Shown here in pieces: positions 50,728 through 58,928 of a stretch of 64,000 nt of DNA. The position numbers were made by a program, and so were the translations under genes. Under the pieces are notes generated by a model. It was not told the DNA's origin, ran no database searches, and saw only the letters and a program-made list of their open reading frames with translations. Origin of the DNA: Ruegeria sp. R14_0. Its GTDB lineage: Bacteria; Pseudomonadota; Alphaproteobacteria; Rhodobacterales; Rhodobacteraceae. The stretch spans positions 496,001 to 560,000 of the forward strand of contig NZ_JAGHRC010000002.1 in NCBI RefSeq assembly GCF_017743975.1, read 5' to 3'. Within the stretch, counting starts at the first letter, position 1, and the number at the start of each line of letters is the position of its first letter.

Positions 50728-51688
50728 AACCGGCCAGCTCCAATGCAGATCCGGCAAGCTTGTCGAACTGCGCCTTTTTGGCGTCGGGCCATGCAGCCCA
50801 ACGCTTGACGGGGTTGAAATCGGCGGATTTTTCTTCGGGCTGCCAGCGTTCGGCGTTTGTCGCCTTGGACCGCGACGAGCCGCGGACGGGCATCTGGTCG
50901 ATCTCGTCCCATGGAAACTGGTCCGCAGCCAGCCCGGCATGATCCAGCATCTTTCTGGCATGCCCATGGGTATCGGCAATGATGTCTTCGTAGCGGACGA
51001 TCATCGTATCGTCATTTGCGTTCGGACCGCCCTGATCAAAGGTCATGATCGCCTCGGTTCCCAGCCGCCATTCATCCGCCAACTGTCTGAAATTCTTGGA
51101 CGAGACAGAGAAACGCGAAAACGTCTTGAGCGACGAGTCGACCACATCCCGGCCATCGCGCAGGCACAGAATGATCTTTGCGTCCGGAAAGATGTGCCGG
51201 GCCAGCGACAAGTCCTGCACATGCGGACACTTCAGCAGAATACGTTTGTCACCTGCCTGCGCCTGCAGCTCGCGAAACCATGCGCCCGCCAGCATCGCCA
51301 GCACATCATACTTGCCCAGCACCTCGCGGTTTTTGGGAAAGTAGCGGATAAAATCACGTGTGAACGCTGCCGAGTCCCCGGCCGCGTGCAACAAGGGAAA
51401 CTCGTACAGGCGGCCCGGATCTGCGGCCACATCGGGGTGCATCGATACCAGATCCCGGACAAAATTCGTACCCGACCGGGGCATGACCCCCAGCACGAGG
51501 ATAGGCGGGTTGATGTCCCCCCGCGCACGACGCGCCAACGAAGCCAGGTGCTGGCCCTGTTCAGGCGAAACCGCAGGCAGGAAATCCTCTTGGTTCAGAA
51601 AGCGCGCGCCAAGAACACGCTTGGCCATGCGTGCGACCTGATTGATGCGCAAATCTCCGGCCATCTGGACAGTTTTTGACAGAGCCAT
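50717..51688 (-). CDS. Sulfotransferase family protein
   Basis: This is a protein of about 323 residues with a PAPS-dependent sulfotransferase fold. The 5'-phosphosulfate loop is MPRSGTNFVRDLV and the 3'-phosphate site is in IILCLRDGRDVVDSSLKTFS. MIVRYEDIIAD is a second conserved motif. It transfers sulfate to a hydroxyl, here probably of the exopolysaccharide or its precursor. The ATG at 51688 follows the stop of a second sulfotransferase after 1 nt, and the frame overlaps the next glycosyltransferase by 11 nt. Confidence 0.85.
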   Translation of the reverse strand: MALSKTVQMAGDLRINQVARMAKRVLGARFLNQEDFLPAVSPEQGQHLASLARRARGDINPPILVLGVMPRSGTNFVRDLVSMHPDVAADPGRLYEFPLLHAAGDSAAFTRDFIRYFPKNREVLGKYDVLAMLAGAWFRELQAQAGDKRILLKCPHVQDLSLARHIFPDAKIILCLRDGRDVVDSSLKTFSRFSVSSKNFRQLADEWRLGTEAIMTFDQGGPNANDDTMIVRYEDIIADTHGHARKMLDHAGLAADQFPWDEIDQMPVRGSSRSKATNAERWQPEEKSADFNPVKRWAAWPDAKKAQFDKLAGSALELAGYER

Positions 51689-51689
51689 G

Positions 51690-52571
51690 TCACCCAACCT
51701 TCTTCGTGCTGCCCGTGCACATATCGCGCCACGTGGCCCAGGGCAGGCTGTCACGCCCGGTCAGTTCTGCGACATATTCCATATCCGGCAGAAACAGGTC
51801 GGCCAGCATCTCGCGGGTTTCGTGTGTCGGAGGCGCGATCGTTGTCTTCAGGTGCTGCTTGTTCATGGACAGAGCCTGTTTCACGCCCGGCACTTCTTTG
51901 AGGTTCTTGACCAGACCCTTCATTCCCAGCGACCGCATCGCATCACCGCCATAGCGCAACGTTCGCTGAACCGTCGGATTCTTGTAGGTAATGTTCTCGT
52001 GGTGACGTTCCGAGATCGCACCCGGCTCGACCTCGCGCGGGATGTTCAGATGCGCGCAGATCCCGTCATAGGTCCCAAGCGGATCGGCTGCGACCTCTTC
52101 GGAAAACAAAAGCAGCAAGGCGTCGCGGTCAAAGAAATCCAGCCACGCTTCTATGTTCGCCTTGTAGCTGCTTTGTTGGCAATAGGCCGGGTTGTGCGGC
52201 AGCGCGGATTCAAAGGTGGTGCCGGGGGCGATGTGACCCTTTCGGATCTCGTGCATATGGTTCGAAAAGGCGCGGTCAATCGGATCCCTCAGAATACAGA
52301 TCAGCCTGAGGTCAGGGTTGTATTCCCATGCCCGCTGCGCTGCATCGCGGCTAAAGAAATACGTCGGAGAACACTCGCCCTTGATGCAGTCATCGGGCAC
52401 ATCCTTAAAACAGCTTTCGTACCAAATATATCCGCGATCAAAATTCGCCGTAAAAAAATTCAGCTCTTTCGTCTCGCTCGTCACCACCGACGGATGTTCC
52501 GAGAGAACATGATGCAGCCAGGTCGTCGCCGCCTTTTGTGCACCAATTCCAATAAAATCGACCTTAGTCAC
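51690..52571 (-). CDS. Sulfotransferase domain protein
   Basis: This is a protein of about 293 residues with the heparan-sulfate-type sulfotransferase signature. VDFIGIGAQKAATTWLHHVL is the PAPS 5' loop, ETKELNFF is the substrate-side motif, and LICILRDPIDRAFSNHMHEI binds the 3' phosphate. Two starts are possible: the GTG at 52592, or the GTG at 52571 with AAAAGG upstream. The latter opens with TKVDFIGIG as is usual. It forms a pair with the next gene, and both lie in the polysaccharide operon. Confidence 0.85.
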   Translation of the reverse strand: MTKVDFIGIGAQKAATTWLHHVLSEHPSVVTSETKELNFFTANFDRGYIWYESCFKDVPDDCIKGECSPTYFFSRDAAQRAWEYNPDLRLICILRDPIDRAFSNHMHEIRKGHIAPGTTFESALPHNPAYCQQSSYKANIEAWLDFFDRDALLLLFSEEVAADPLGTYDGICAHLNIPREVEPGAISERHHENITYKNPTVQRTLRYGGDAMRSLGMKGLVKNLKEVPGVKQALSMNKQHLKTTIAPPTHETREMLADLFLPDMEYVAELTGRDSLPWATWRDMCTGSTKKVG

Positions 52572-52650
52572 CAGATAAAACCTTTTAAACACATCACCCT
52601 ACGGCGACCGCAGGGTCAAATCGTACAACTCAACAGGCCCTAAAACGGGC

Positions 52651-53451
52651 CTATTTGCGTCCAAACCGTTTGGACACGTCTTTCCTCAGCACAAGGCTGA
52701 GCGCATGCGGCACCGTCTTTGCATACCGCTTCAACAGGTACGTCGGGCCTGTCGACACACGGTGCACCCATTCCAACCCCAATTTCTGCATCCACATGGG
52801 CGCCCGGGCATAATCACCGACAATATAATGATAACAGCCACCGCAGGTCACGACCCATGCGCAGTGTTTCAGCTTTGGGGCAATCCGCGCAGCAAAAAAC
52901 TGCTCTTTCGGCTTGCCCAGCCCAACCCACAGAATGTCAGCCCCACTCGCGTTGATGTCAGCGACAACTTCATCCTCTTCGGACGGATCAAAATAGCCGT
53001 TGCGCCGACCCGCGATTTTCAGGCCCGGATACATCTCGGTCATGCGTTCGGCGCAGTCGCGGTTGATCTCTTCGGTACTGCCCAGCAAATAAAAGCTCAG
53101 CCCGTTGTCGACGGCGACCTTTGCGGCAGAGTGGATGAAATCCGTCGTCGCAGTCCGTTCCGGGATACCCGAGTCGCCGTAAGACATGCGTGATGCCCAG
53201 ACGATGATCTGACCGTCTGCGTGGATGATATCAGCCGAGTTGATGACTTTGGCGTAGCTCTCGTCGCTGGCATAGGCGGAAATCGCGTGCGCATTGGAAC
53301 TGAACACAGTCACCGCGCGATGCAGGCTTCCGGCACGACGCCGCTGAACGTCTTCCAGCATTGCCGATGTCAGCTCTTTATCGCTGGCGACCGCGACCGG
53401 CATACCCCCTACAAGTACGTGCGGTAATCGCATCTCGATCGACTTGTTCAT
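52651..53451 (-). CDS. WecG/TagA/CpsF family glycosyltransferase (GT26)
   Basis: This is a 266-residue GT26 enzyme. TVFSSNAHAISAYASDES and INSADIIHADGQIIVWASRM hold the conserved Thr/Asn and Asp of the family. FYLLGSTEEINRDCAERM, LWVGLGKPKEQFFAARI and the C-terminal GLEWVHRVSTGPTYLLKRYA complete it. GT26 enzymes transfer a second sugar such as ManNAc or glucuronate onto an undecaprenyl-linked primer, which fits the ExoY-type priming enzyme at 57343-58047. It is the first gene of the - strand operon. Confidence 0.9.
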   Translation of the reverse strand: MNKSIEMRLPHVLVGGMPVAVASDKELTSAMLEDVQRRRAGSLHRAVTVFSSNAHAISAYASDESYAKVINSADIIHADGQIIVWASRMSYGDSGIPERTATTDFIHSAAKVAVDNGLSFYLLGSTEEINRDCAERMTEMYPGLKIAGRRNGYFDPSEEDEVVADINASGADILWVGLGKPKEQFFAARIAPKLKHCAWVVTCGGCYHYIVGDYARAPMWMQKLGLEWVHRVSTGPTYLLKRYAKTVPHALSLVLRKDVSKRFGRK

Positions 53452-53612
53452 CGTTACTCATCCTAAAACTACACAACAATCACTCGGCACGGAAATCAGG
53501 TTATCAAGCCCAGCGATTCTTACTAATAAATAAGTCTGAACTGCCCGGATTGTTGGCAAATTCAGCCCTGAAATGACTTCGTTTACGTCAGTCGACCCAT
53601 ATTTGACATCAA

Positions 53613-53627
53613 TTAATGGTATCTTAG
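53613..53627. promoter_or_regulatory. CtrA-like half-perfect box
   Basis: TTAA-N7-TTAG matches seven of eight fixed bases of the CtrA site TTAA-N7-TTAA. It lies 55 nt before the Wzc-like gene, in the 230-nt divergent region that must also hold the promoter of the WecG-led operon. Confidence 0.35.
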
Positions 53628-53681
53628 CACATTGTTGCCGTTGAGTGCAGATTTCTCTGTTGAACAGGCCTGTCTGGGCTT

Positions 53682-55943
53682 ATGTTTCAATATATCCATG
53701 TTTCAAATTGTTTATTAGTGATGACTGATCAGTACCGAAGAGGATTGGATGTCGAGCTTTCCGGAGTAGGTCTTGCCTCGGCAGGCGATCCCGAGCTCAG
53801 AGTTTTGTCGAATATCGCGTGGGCCATCCGGCGATCCATATTGTGGATCCTTGGAATTGCCTTTGCGGGGGGCGTTTTTGCCTATCTTCTGACCTATGCA
53901 TCCGACACCAAATATACATCCAGCGCGAAGGTCATGATCGAAACCCGCGTTCAGACCGAAACGCAGTTTACGCCACAAGTATCGGGATTGCCGCTGTCGC
54001 TGACCTCATTGGAAAGTGAGCTGCAGCTGCTGCGTTCGACCGATCTGATCGAAAGCGTCGTTGACCGCCTAGACCTGCAATCCGACCCCGAGTTTTCGGG
54101 CGACAGCTCTGGGTTTTCCCTGTCTCCCATTGCCATGGCGCGCGGACTGAAGAATGCAATCGTGGGCGCATTCAGCAGCTCAGACGACGCCGCGGACGGA
54201 TCCGACGGTCAGACCGCAGAAGAACGCCAGCGCGAAGCAACCATCGAGAAACTGCTGACCTCGCGCCAAATCGAACAGGTGGGCGACACCTCGGCCGTGT
54301 ATCAGATCCGGGTCACCTCGGAATCCCCACGCAAGGCGGCGAACATCGCCAATGGGCTGGCACGGGAATACCTGTCGGTTCTGACCCGGATGAAACGGGA
54401 CGATCTGGAACAGTCGCAGCAATGGCTGGCGACCCGCATCGGTCAGATCCGCGAGGATCTGAATGTGCTCAGCTCGAACCTCGAAGCCCATTCAATCGAA
54501 ACACCCTATACGCCGGATGAATACGCGACCATCAAAGCCCAGCGGATCAAGGCAGAGAAACGGTCTCAACTGGCCAGCGACGCTCTTTACGCGTTGCAGG
54601 AGCAAACAAACACGATCAACCTGCTGCGCGACAGCGGCAAAACGCAGGAAGCCTTCGATTTCGCCCTGTCCGCCGGACTGTTGCAAAGCGCAGGCGGCAC
54701 GGCGGAAGAAAACACCGCTGCATTGGATGCCATCATCAAGGCATCTGAACAACAGATGGATCGGCTGAACACGCAACTGGCGTCCCTGAACCTCAGCATC
54801 AACACGTTCAAGGAACAACAGGTGCGGCAGGTTCAGCACGACTCGATCACCAAGCGCATCGAAAACGAAATCCTGGTCGCAGAGGCGATTTATCGGGACT
54901 TTGTGTCCCAGCTGGGCCGTCGCGCGGAACAGGGCGACTATCTGGATGCGGGCGCGCATATTATCGAAGCGGCACGGGTCTCGGTGGATCCATCCGAACC
55001 CAGACGCTCGCAAACCGCATTGGGTGTGATGGTCGCCATTGTCTTTGGCGGTATCGTCTGGACCGTCATGCACGAGCTGTTCCAGAAGCGCCTCAGAACC
55101 ACGTATGAGCTGGAGAGCACAACCGGGATCAAATTGACGGCGATCATCCCCGAGGTCAAAAACGAACCGCCTTTCGAGACGTTCTTTACCAATAGCGGTC
55201 GGTTGGACCCCGAGTTGCTGCACTATGGGCGACGACTACTGGCCAGCAGCGATATCGGACTGCGCACCTTGCGCCACGATGGCGAGCCGCCTGTTGCGCA
55301 GACCAATGATTTGTTCTCGAAGAACTTCGATGCTGGCTCTGGACAACGTACACCTAGTGGCAATTGCATGATCTTCTCTGGCGCGTCGGCCGTTCCTGAC
55401 GAAGGCAAGACCTCGACCCTGCTGTTGATTGGCACGGTCTGTGCGCAGGCTGGGTTTCGCACGCTGATCATTGATTGCGACACCGTGACCTCGACCTATC
55501 GCGACCTGTCGCAACTGACCGTGGACGCGTTGAAAAAGGCTTCAGCGCGACCAATGGTTCTGATGGACAACATTGTAGGGACACCGCAGGAAGGGCTGGA
55601 TATCCTGCCCCTGGTCGGGGCACAGGACAATGAAACGCAATCCCGGTTGGCCGAGGACTTTCTGTGCTCACCGGCCTTTCTGAACCTTCTGCGTGAGCTG
55701 TCGGACTCGTACGAAGTGATCCTGCTGGACACACCGCCTTTGTTGCAATCAGTCGAGTCTGCCTATTTCTCGCAACTGTCGCAGCGCGTCATTCTGCTGA
55801 CCCGGTGGAACAGCACGAACAAAAACGAAGTGCTGCAAGCCATGCGCGAGCTTGAGAACGCGGGCGTCCGGCCTTCGGCTCTTGTGGCCACGCGTGTCGA
55901 TATGAAGAGTGTCCGCCAATACGGCGACCCCATTCTGGGCTGA
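53682..55943 (+). CDS. Wzc-like polysaccharide co-polymerase / BY-kinase
   Basis: This is a 753-residue PCP-2a protein. Membrane segments at about 53-72 and 447-465 enclose a coiled-coil periplasmic domain, and a cytoplasmic BY-kinase domain follows. Walker A is SAVPDEGKTSTLLL (near 570), Walker A' is TLIIDCDTVTS and Walker B is ILLDTPPLL. It sets chain length and couples polymerase to export. The C-terminus lacks the tyrosine cluster used for autophosphorylation: only one Tyr (RQYGDPILG) remains. The ATG at 53721 (MTDQYRRG) is an alternative start; neither has a clear Shine-Dalgarno. No phosphatase gene is nearby. Confidence 0.87.
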   Translation: MFQYIHVSNCLLVMTDQYRRGLDVELSGVGLASAGDPELRVLSNIAWAIRRSILWILGIAFAGGVFAYLLTYASDTKYTSSAKVMIETRVQTETQFTPQVSGLPLSLTSLESELQLLRSTDLIESVVDRLDLQSDPEFSGDSSGFSLSPIAMARGLKNAIVGAFSSSDDAADGSDGQTAEERQREATIEKLLTSRQIEQVGDTSAVYQIRVTSESPRKAANIANGLAREYLSVLTRMKRDDLEQSQQWLATRIGQIREDLNVLSSNLEAHSIETPYTPDEYATIKAQRIKAEKRSQLASDALYALQEQTNTINLLRDSGKTQEAFDFALSAGLLQSAGGTAEENTAALDAIIKASEQQMDRLNTQLASLNLSINTFKEQQVRQVQHDSITKRIENEILVAEAIYRDFVSQLGRRAEQGDYLDAGAHIIEAARVSVDPSEPRRSQTALGVMVAIVFGGIVWTVMHELFQKRLRTTYELESTTGIKLTAIIPEVKNEPPFETFFTNSGRLDPELLHYGRRLLASSDIGLRTLRHDGEPPVAQTNDLFSKNFDAGSGQRTPSGNCMIFSGASAVPDEGKTSTLLLIGTVCAQAGFRTLIIDCDTVTSTYRDLSQLTVDALKKASARPMVLMDNIVGTPQEGLDILPLVGAQDNETQSRLAEDFLCSPAFLNLLRELSDSYEVILLDTPPLLQSVESAYFSQLSQRVILLTRWNSTNKNEVLQAMRELENAGVRPSALVATRVDMKSVRQYGDPILG

Positions 55944-55970
55944 CGATTTCAGAAGATCTCGAAGCAATTG

Positions 55971-55996
55971 ACGCCCGGCCAGACCTGACCGGGCGT
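55971..55996. terminator. Hairpin terminator between convergent wzc-like and OPX genes
   Basis: ACGCCCGG and CCGGGCGT pair as an 8-bp perfect stem with a 10-nt loop. It is followed by TCGTTTATT on the + strand, serving mainly the Wzc-like gene. It ends 4 nt before the stop of the OPX gene on the other strand. Confidence 0.65.
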
Positions 55997-56000
55997 TCGT

Positions 56001-57329
56001 TTATTCAGTCAGCGGAACATCTCCGGCGACTTCCTGTACTGCGATATCAAGGCTGTCGCCGGGCAGCAGCCGGGTCAATTTTTCCGCAGGCAAAGCCTGC
56101 AACTGGCCATCAACCACACGGTAGATCGTGACCTCGTAGTCGATGTCGGTGATCAGGTCCTCGGTGCCGATCTCGCTGGACGCACCGGCCAGGTACTTTG
56201 AGATCGTGTCCATTTGAACACTTGCATCACGAACCTCAAGACCCGCTGCACGGCGTTCCTGCAACAGCCGCAGGGTCCGTTCCTGTTCGTATTGCTCACG
56301 ATCCCGCTTGAGCCGGGTCAGAACCAGACCTGTCGCTGCCAAATCCTCTTCGACCTCCAGCAATCGGGTCGCAGACAGAACCGTGGTTCGGCGCGTATCA
56401 GCCAGTCGTGAACCCGCTGTCAGTCCCCGTTCCGTCAGGCTAATGACCCGGGCTTCTTCCTCTTCGTCCGCGGCAAGCGCCTTGCCCAGTTCGAATTTCT
56501 GTTCTTCCAGAATGGACTCGCGTTCGGTCGCCTGCTCTGCGGCATCTTCAAAAAAAGCACGCTCTCCAGCTTCGTTTTCCTGATTGATCTTGCGAATCTT
56601 GATCTGTTCTTCGATCAACTCGGTCAAAACCTTAGCGGAAACCTTCACCTGATGCGGAGCCGGCGGCGGAAGGTCCTCGTCCTGCAGGATTTCGGTGCTG
56701 GCCCGCCAGATCTGCGCCAGCCCGTGCGCATGCTGCAGGGCGGCCTGACCGTAGGCAGTTTGCCACCGCAGCAGCTGGATCGGATCAATCGTGACATCAT
56801 CGGCCAGCAATCTGCTGCGCACACCGCCCGCAAGAGCCACAGCTTCGCGGGCCGTTATCGTCGGACGAAAGTCGATCTGACCGGTGCGCGCCACATCTCC
56901 TCCGATGATGATCGGGCGGTAACCGTTGCGCGTGATCTCGATCTCATCCCCGTCAAGTTGGATGATGTAGATCTCGCCATTGGTGTCGTATTGTTTGACG
57001 ATTTTGCCCGCAGCTTCCTGGCGAACCATTTGCTCAAGCCGGTCCAGCGACTGGCCCTGCGCGGGAAACTCGCCCAACCACTGAAGGTTGACGTTACCGT
57101 GGGCATCAATGGTTGCGTCAATGGACAGATCGGCCAGGCCGGTCAGGGACACCGTGACCTGATCGCCGGGCTCAAGATCAAAATCTGCACGCGCAGGCCC
57201 CGCGGAAAACGCCAGAAGCGCGGCACAGGCACAGGCCCCAAGAAGACCAGAAGGATGGCCGAACCATCCCGAGAAACCACGAAATTCAGTTTTGCTTCTG
57301 TTTGTCATGTCGAAACACCATACCGCCAT
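56001..57329 (-). CDS. Polysaccharide export (OPX, ExoF-like) periplasmic protein
   Basis: This is a protein of about 442 residues with a signal segment (GLLGACACAALLAFSAGPARA) and the polysaccharide export domain starting DFDLEPGDQVTVSLTGLADL. A SLBB-like stretch (IIIGGDVARTGQIDFRPTIT) and a long charged coiled coil (about 240-380) follow. It resembles ExoF of rhizobia and the Wza family but is not an obvious lipoprotein. It works with the Wzc-like protein to export the polymer. The ATG at 57308 (MTNRSKTEF) is an alternative start. The priming transferase gene lies 13 nt upstream. Confidence 0.84.
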   Translation of the reverse strand: MAVWCFDMTNRSKTEFRGFSGWFGHPSGLLGACACAALLAFSAGPARADFDLEPGDQVTVSLTGLADLSIDATIDAHGNVNLQWLGEFPAQGQSLDRLEQMVRQEAAGKIVKQYDTNGEIYIIQLDGDEIEITRNGYRPIIIGGDVARTGQIDFRPTITAREAVALAGGVRSRLLADDVTIDPIQLLRWQTAYGQAALQHAHGLAQIWRASTEILQDEDLPPPAPHQVKVSAKVLTELIEEQIKIRKINQENEAGERAFFEDAAEQATERESILEEQKFELGKALAADEEEEARVISLTERGLTAGSRLADTRRTTVLSATRLLEVEEDLAATGLVLTRLKRDREQYEQERTLRLLQERRAAGLEVRDASVQMDTISKYLAGASSEIGTEDLITDIDYEVTIYRVVDGQLQALPAEKLTRLLPGDSLDIAVQEVAGDVPLTE

Positions 57330-57342
57330 TGGCTGCCTGCAA

Positions 57343-58047
57343 TCAGCGTCCTGTTCCGTTGCAGACCGCTCCGATGGTTCGGAAAAGAATTTTCAGATCG
57401 ACCCAAAACCCGATGTTGCGGGCATACTCGCTGTCAAAAATAGCGCGATGGGAAAACTCGACCTGATTGCGTTTGGAGACCTGCCAAAGCCCGGTAATAC
57501 CCGGACGCATCAGGTTGTAATCCAGCCCCGGATAAAGTGGCTGTTGCTCGGGCATCATGGGGCGCGGACCAACCAGGCTCATGTCTCCGGTCAGTACATT
57601 CCAAAGCTGCGGCAGTTCATCCAATGAGGTCGCGCGGATAATCCGACCAAATCTGGTGACGCGAGGATCGTTTTCCAACTTCTGCTTTGTTTCCCATTCC
57701 GCTGCAGCGGCCGGGTTTTCTTCTAAATGTTTCTTGAGGAGGCGATCCGCATTCGGAACCATTGAGCGGAACTTGAGGAACCCAAATTCTTGCCCCCCAA
57801 GGCCGACGCGCTTTTGCCGATAGATCGCGGGACCACCATCAAGCTTGATCACCAAAGCAATCAACAGCATCAGCGGCAACACGAATGGTGCCCCGATCAA
57901 TACCAACACGATGTCCATCAGACGCTTGCCTTTGACGGCGTAAAAACTGCTTAGACTGAAAAACTCGTCTGAATTCTGCGTAGAGCTTTGACTTGATTGG
58001 TAAAGATTGGTGTCTTCTATTTCAAAAGAACCTCGTATTTGGTTCAT
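57343..58047 (-). CDS. Undecaprenyl-phosphate sugar phosphotransferase (ExoY/WcaJ-type)
   Basis: This is a protein of about 234 residues that starts repeat-unit synthesis by transferring a sugar-1-phosphate to undecaprenyl phosphate. After a hydrophilic N-terminus one helix (MDIVLVLIGAPFVLPLMLLI) precedes the catalytic core: YRQKRVGLGGQEFGFLKFRS, TSLDELPQLWNVLTGDMSLV, GPRPMMPEQ and PGITGLWQVSKRN. Short ExoY-like enzymes lack the extra four helices of WbaP. I prefer the ATG at 58047 to the GTG at 58059. It is followed by the OPX gene. Confidence 0.9.
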   Translation of the reverse strand: MNQIRGSFEIEDTNLYQSSQSSTQNSDEFFSLSSFYAVKGKRLMDIVLVLIGAPFVLPLMLLIALVIKLDGGPAIYRQKRVGLGGQEFGFLKFRSMVPNADRLLKKHLEENPAAAAEWETKQKLENDPRVTRFGRIIRATSLDELPQLWNVLTGDMSLVGPRPMMPEQQPLYPGLDYNLMRPGITGLWQVSKRNQVEFSHRAIFDSEYARNIGFWVDLKILFRTIGAVCNGTGR

Positions 58048-58059
58048 TGTAACCCCCAC

Positions 58060-58415
58060 AAACTAACACTCGGACAAAAATCACACGAACATAATCAATA
58101 ACGTCGCGCGATATGCCCGTTAACAATGCGACCCAAAACAACGGGTCACACCTGGTAACGCACACCTCACTTTCCGCTCAATAGATCGGGGGCTCGACAC
58201 CGAATAATTGCGACGGCCCGCCAACTGCTCCCCGACTCAACTTACACGAAGGACGGGGTTAATAATGTGAAGATGATCGCACTTCTGGCACAGGGTGACA
58301 ACTTGTTTGTTAACAAATAGCGATAACAGCCAAGGCCTCGCCTAATTTTTGACAGGTTGGGTTTCCGATCCGAAACCCGTGCGGCAGCTTAGGAAAAACC
58401 CGCCAAATCGGCCAA
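58060..58415. other. 356-nt AT-rich gap with palindrome TTTGTTAACAAA
   Basis: This region holds the leader of the priming transferase and the downstream end of the small membrane protein gene. It contains a perfect 12-bp palindrome at 58306-58317 and another GTTAAC at 58119-58124. I see no other gene in it. Confidence 0.5.
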
Positions 58416-58628
58416 TCAGTTTTCGGTTTTCATGGGAAGTTTGCTGATGATTTTCAGCCGGAGTTTGCTGCTGAACACCACGTGAAGGGCCGCGATCAGA
58501 ACAGGTGCGCAGCATCCGATCAGAAGCGCGCCGACCACTGCCATGCCAGTACTTGTCCCGGACATGAGAAGCGCGGCAAAGCATATTGCGGCGATCAGCG
58601 GACCCGACAGTAAATAGACTACGACCAT
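58416..58628 (-). CDS. Small two-helix membrane protein, unknown
   Basis: I do not recognise a family. The 70-residue product consists mainly of two hydrophobic segments: VVYLLSGPLIAAICFAALL and MAVVGALLIGCCAPVLIAAL. They are followed by a basic tail (SSKLRLKIISKLPMKTEN). The layout is common among small proteins in polysaccharide clusters, and an alternative reading frame over the same DNA is less convincing. It stands alone, flanked by AT-rich gaps, with a CtrA-like box about 260 nt upstream. Confidence 0.5.
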   Translation of the reverse strand: MVVVYLLSGPLIAAICFAALLMSGTSTGMAVVGALLIGCCAPVLIAALHVVFSSKLRLKIISKLPMKTEN

Positions 58629-58928
58629 TTCGTACTACAGCTCTTGCTCACGGTTTTTCGTAACGTTCCTGCGTCTGCCTACTATGCGTGTCAATTGTGC
58701 GCTTTTTTGGGCGGTTATCCCGGGGACTTTAAGGACCCAAACCCGTCCGCAAGCACATCAATTTTTTCGCATATTACCATAACACCAAATATGTCAGACA
58801 CCGACATAACTGTGGTGCAAAGTCTAAAATTGCAACTTACCTCGGCAAAATAACGCCACCAATTCGATGCGACGTTACGACAAAATCGTTAACTGTTTGT
58901 TAATTATAAATTAGTTGCCAATCACAAC
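58629..58928. other. 300-nt AT-rich gap between flippase and small membrane protein genes
   Basis: No gene is visible. The stretch contains the CtrA-like box and several short poly-T runs. It separates the end of the flippase gene from the start of the 70-residue protein and probably carries that gene's promoter. Confidence 0.5.
58889..58903. promoter_or_regulatory. Perfect CtrA-type box TTAA-N7-TTAA
   Basis: TTAA-CTGTTTG-TTAA matches the full CtrA consensus of alphaproteobacteria. It lies in the 300-nt intergenic gap between the flippase gene and the small membrane protein gene, inside the polysaccharide cluster. Confidence 0.5.

Noticed and set aside
58342-58584. 80-codon alternative frame over the small membrane protein gene
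   Set aside because: It is Arg/Ser/His-rich with no membrane or domain pattern, whereas the overlapping 70-codon frame gives two clear hydrophobic helices.
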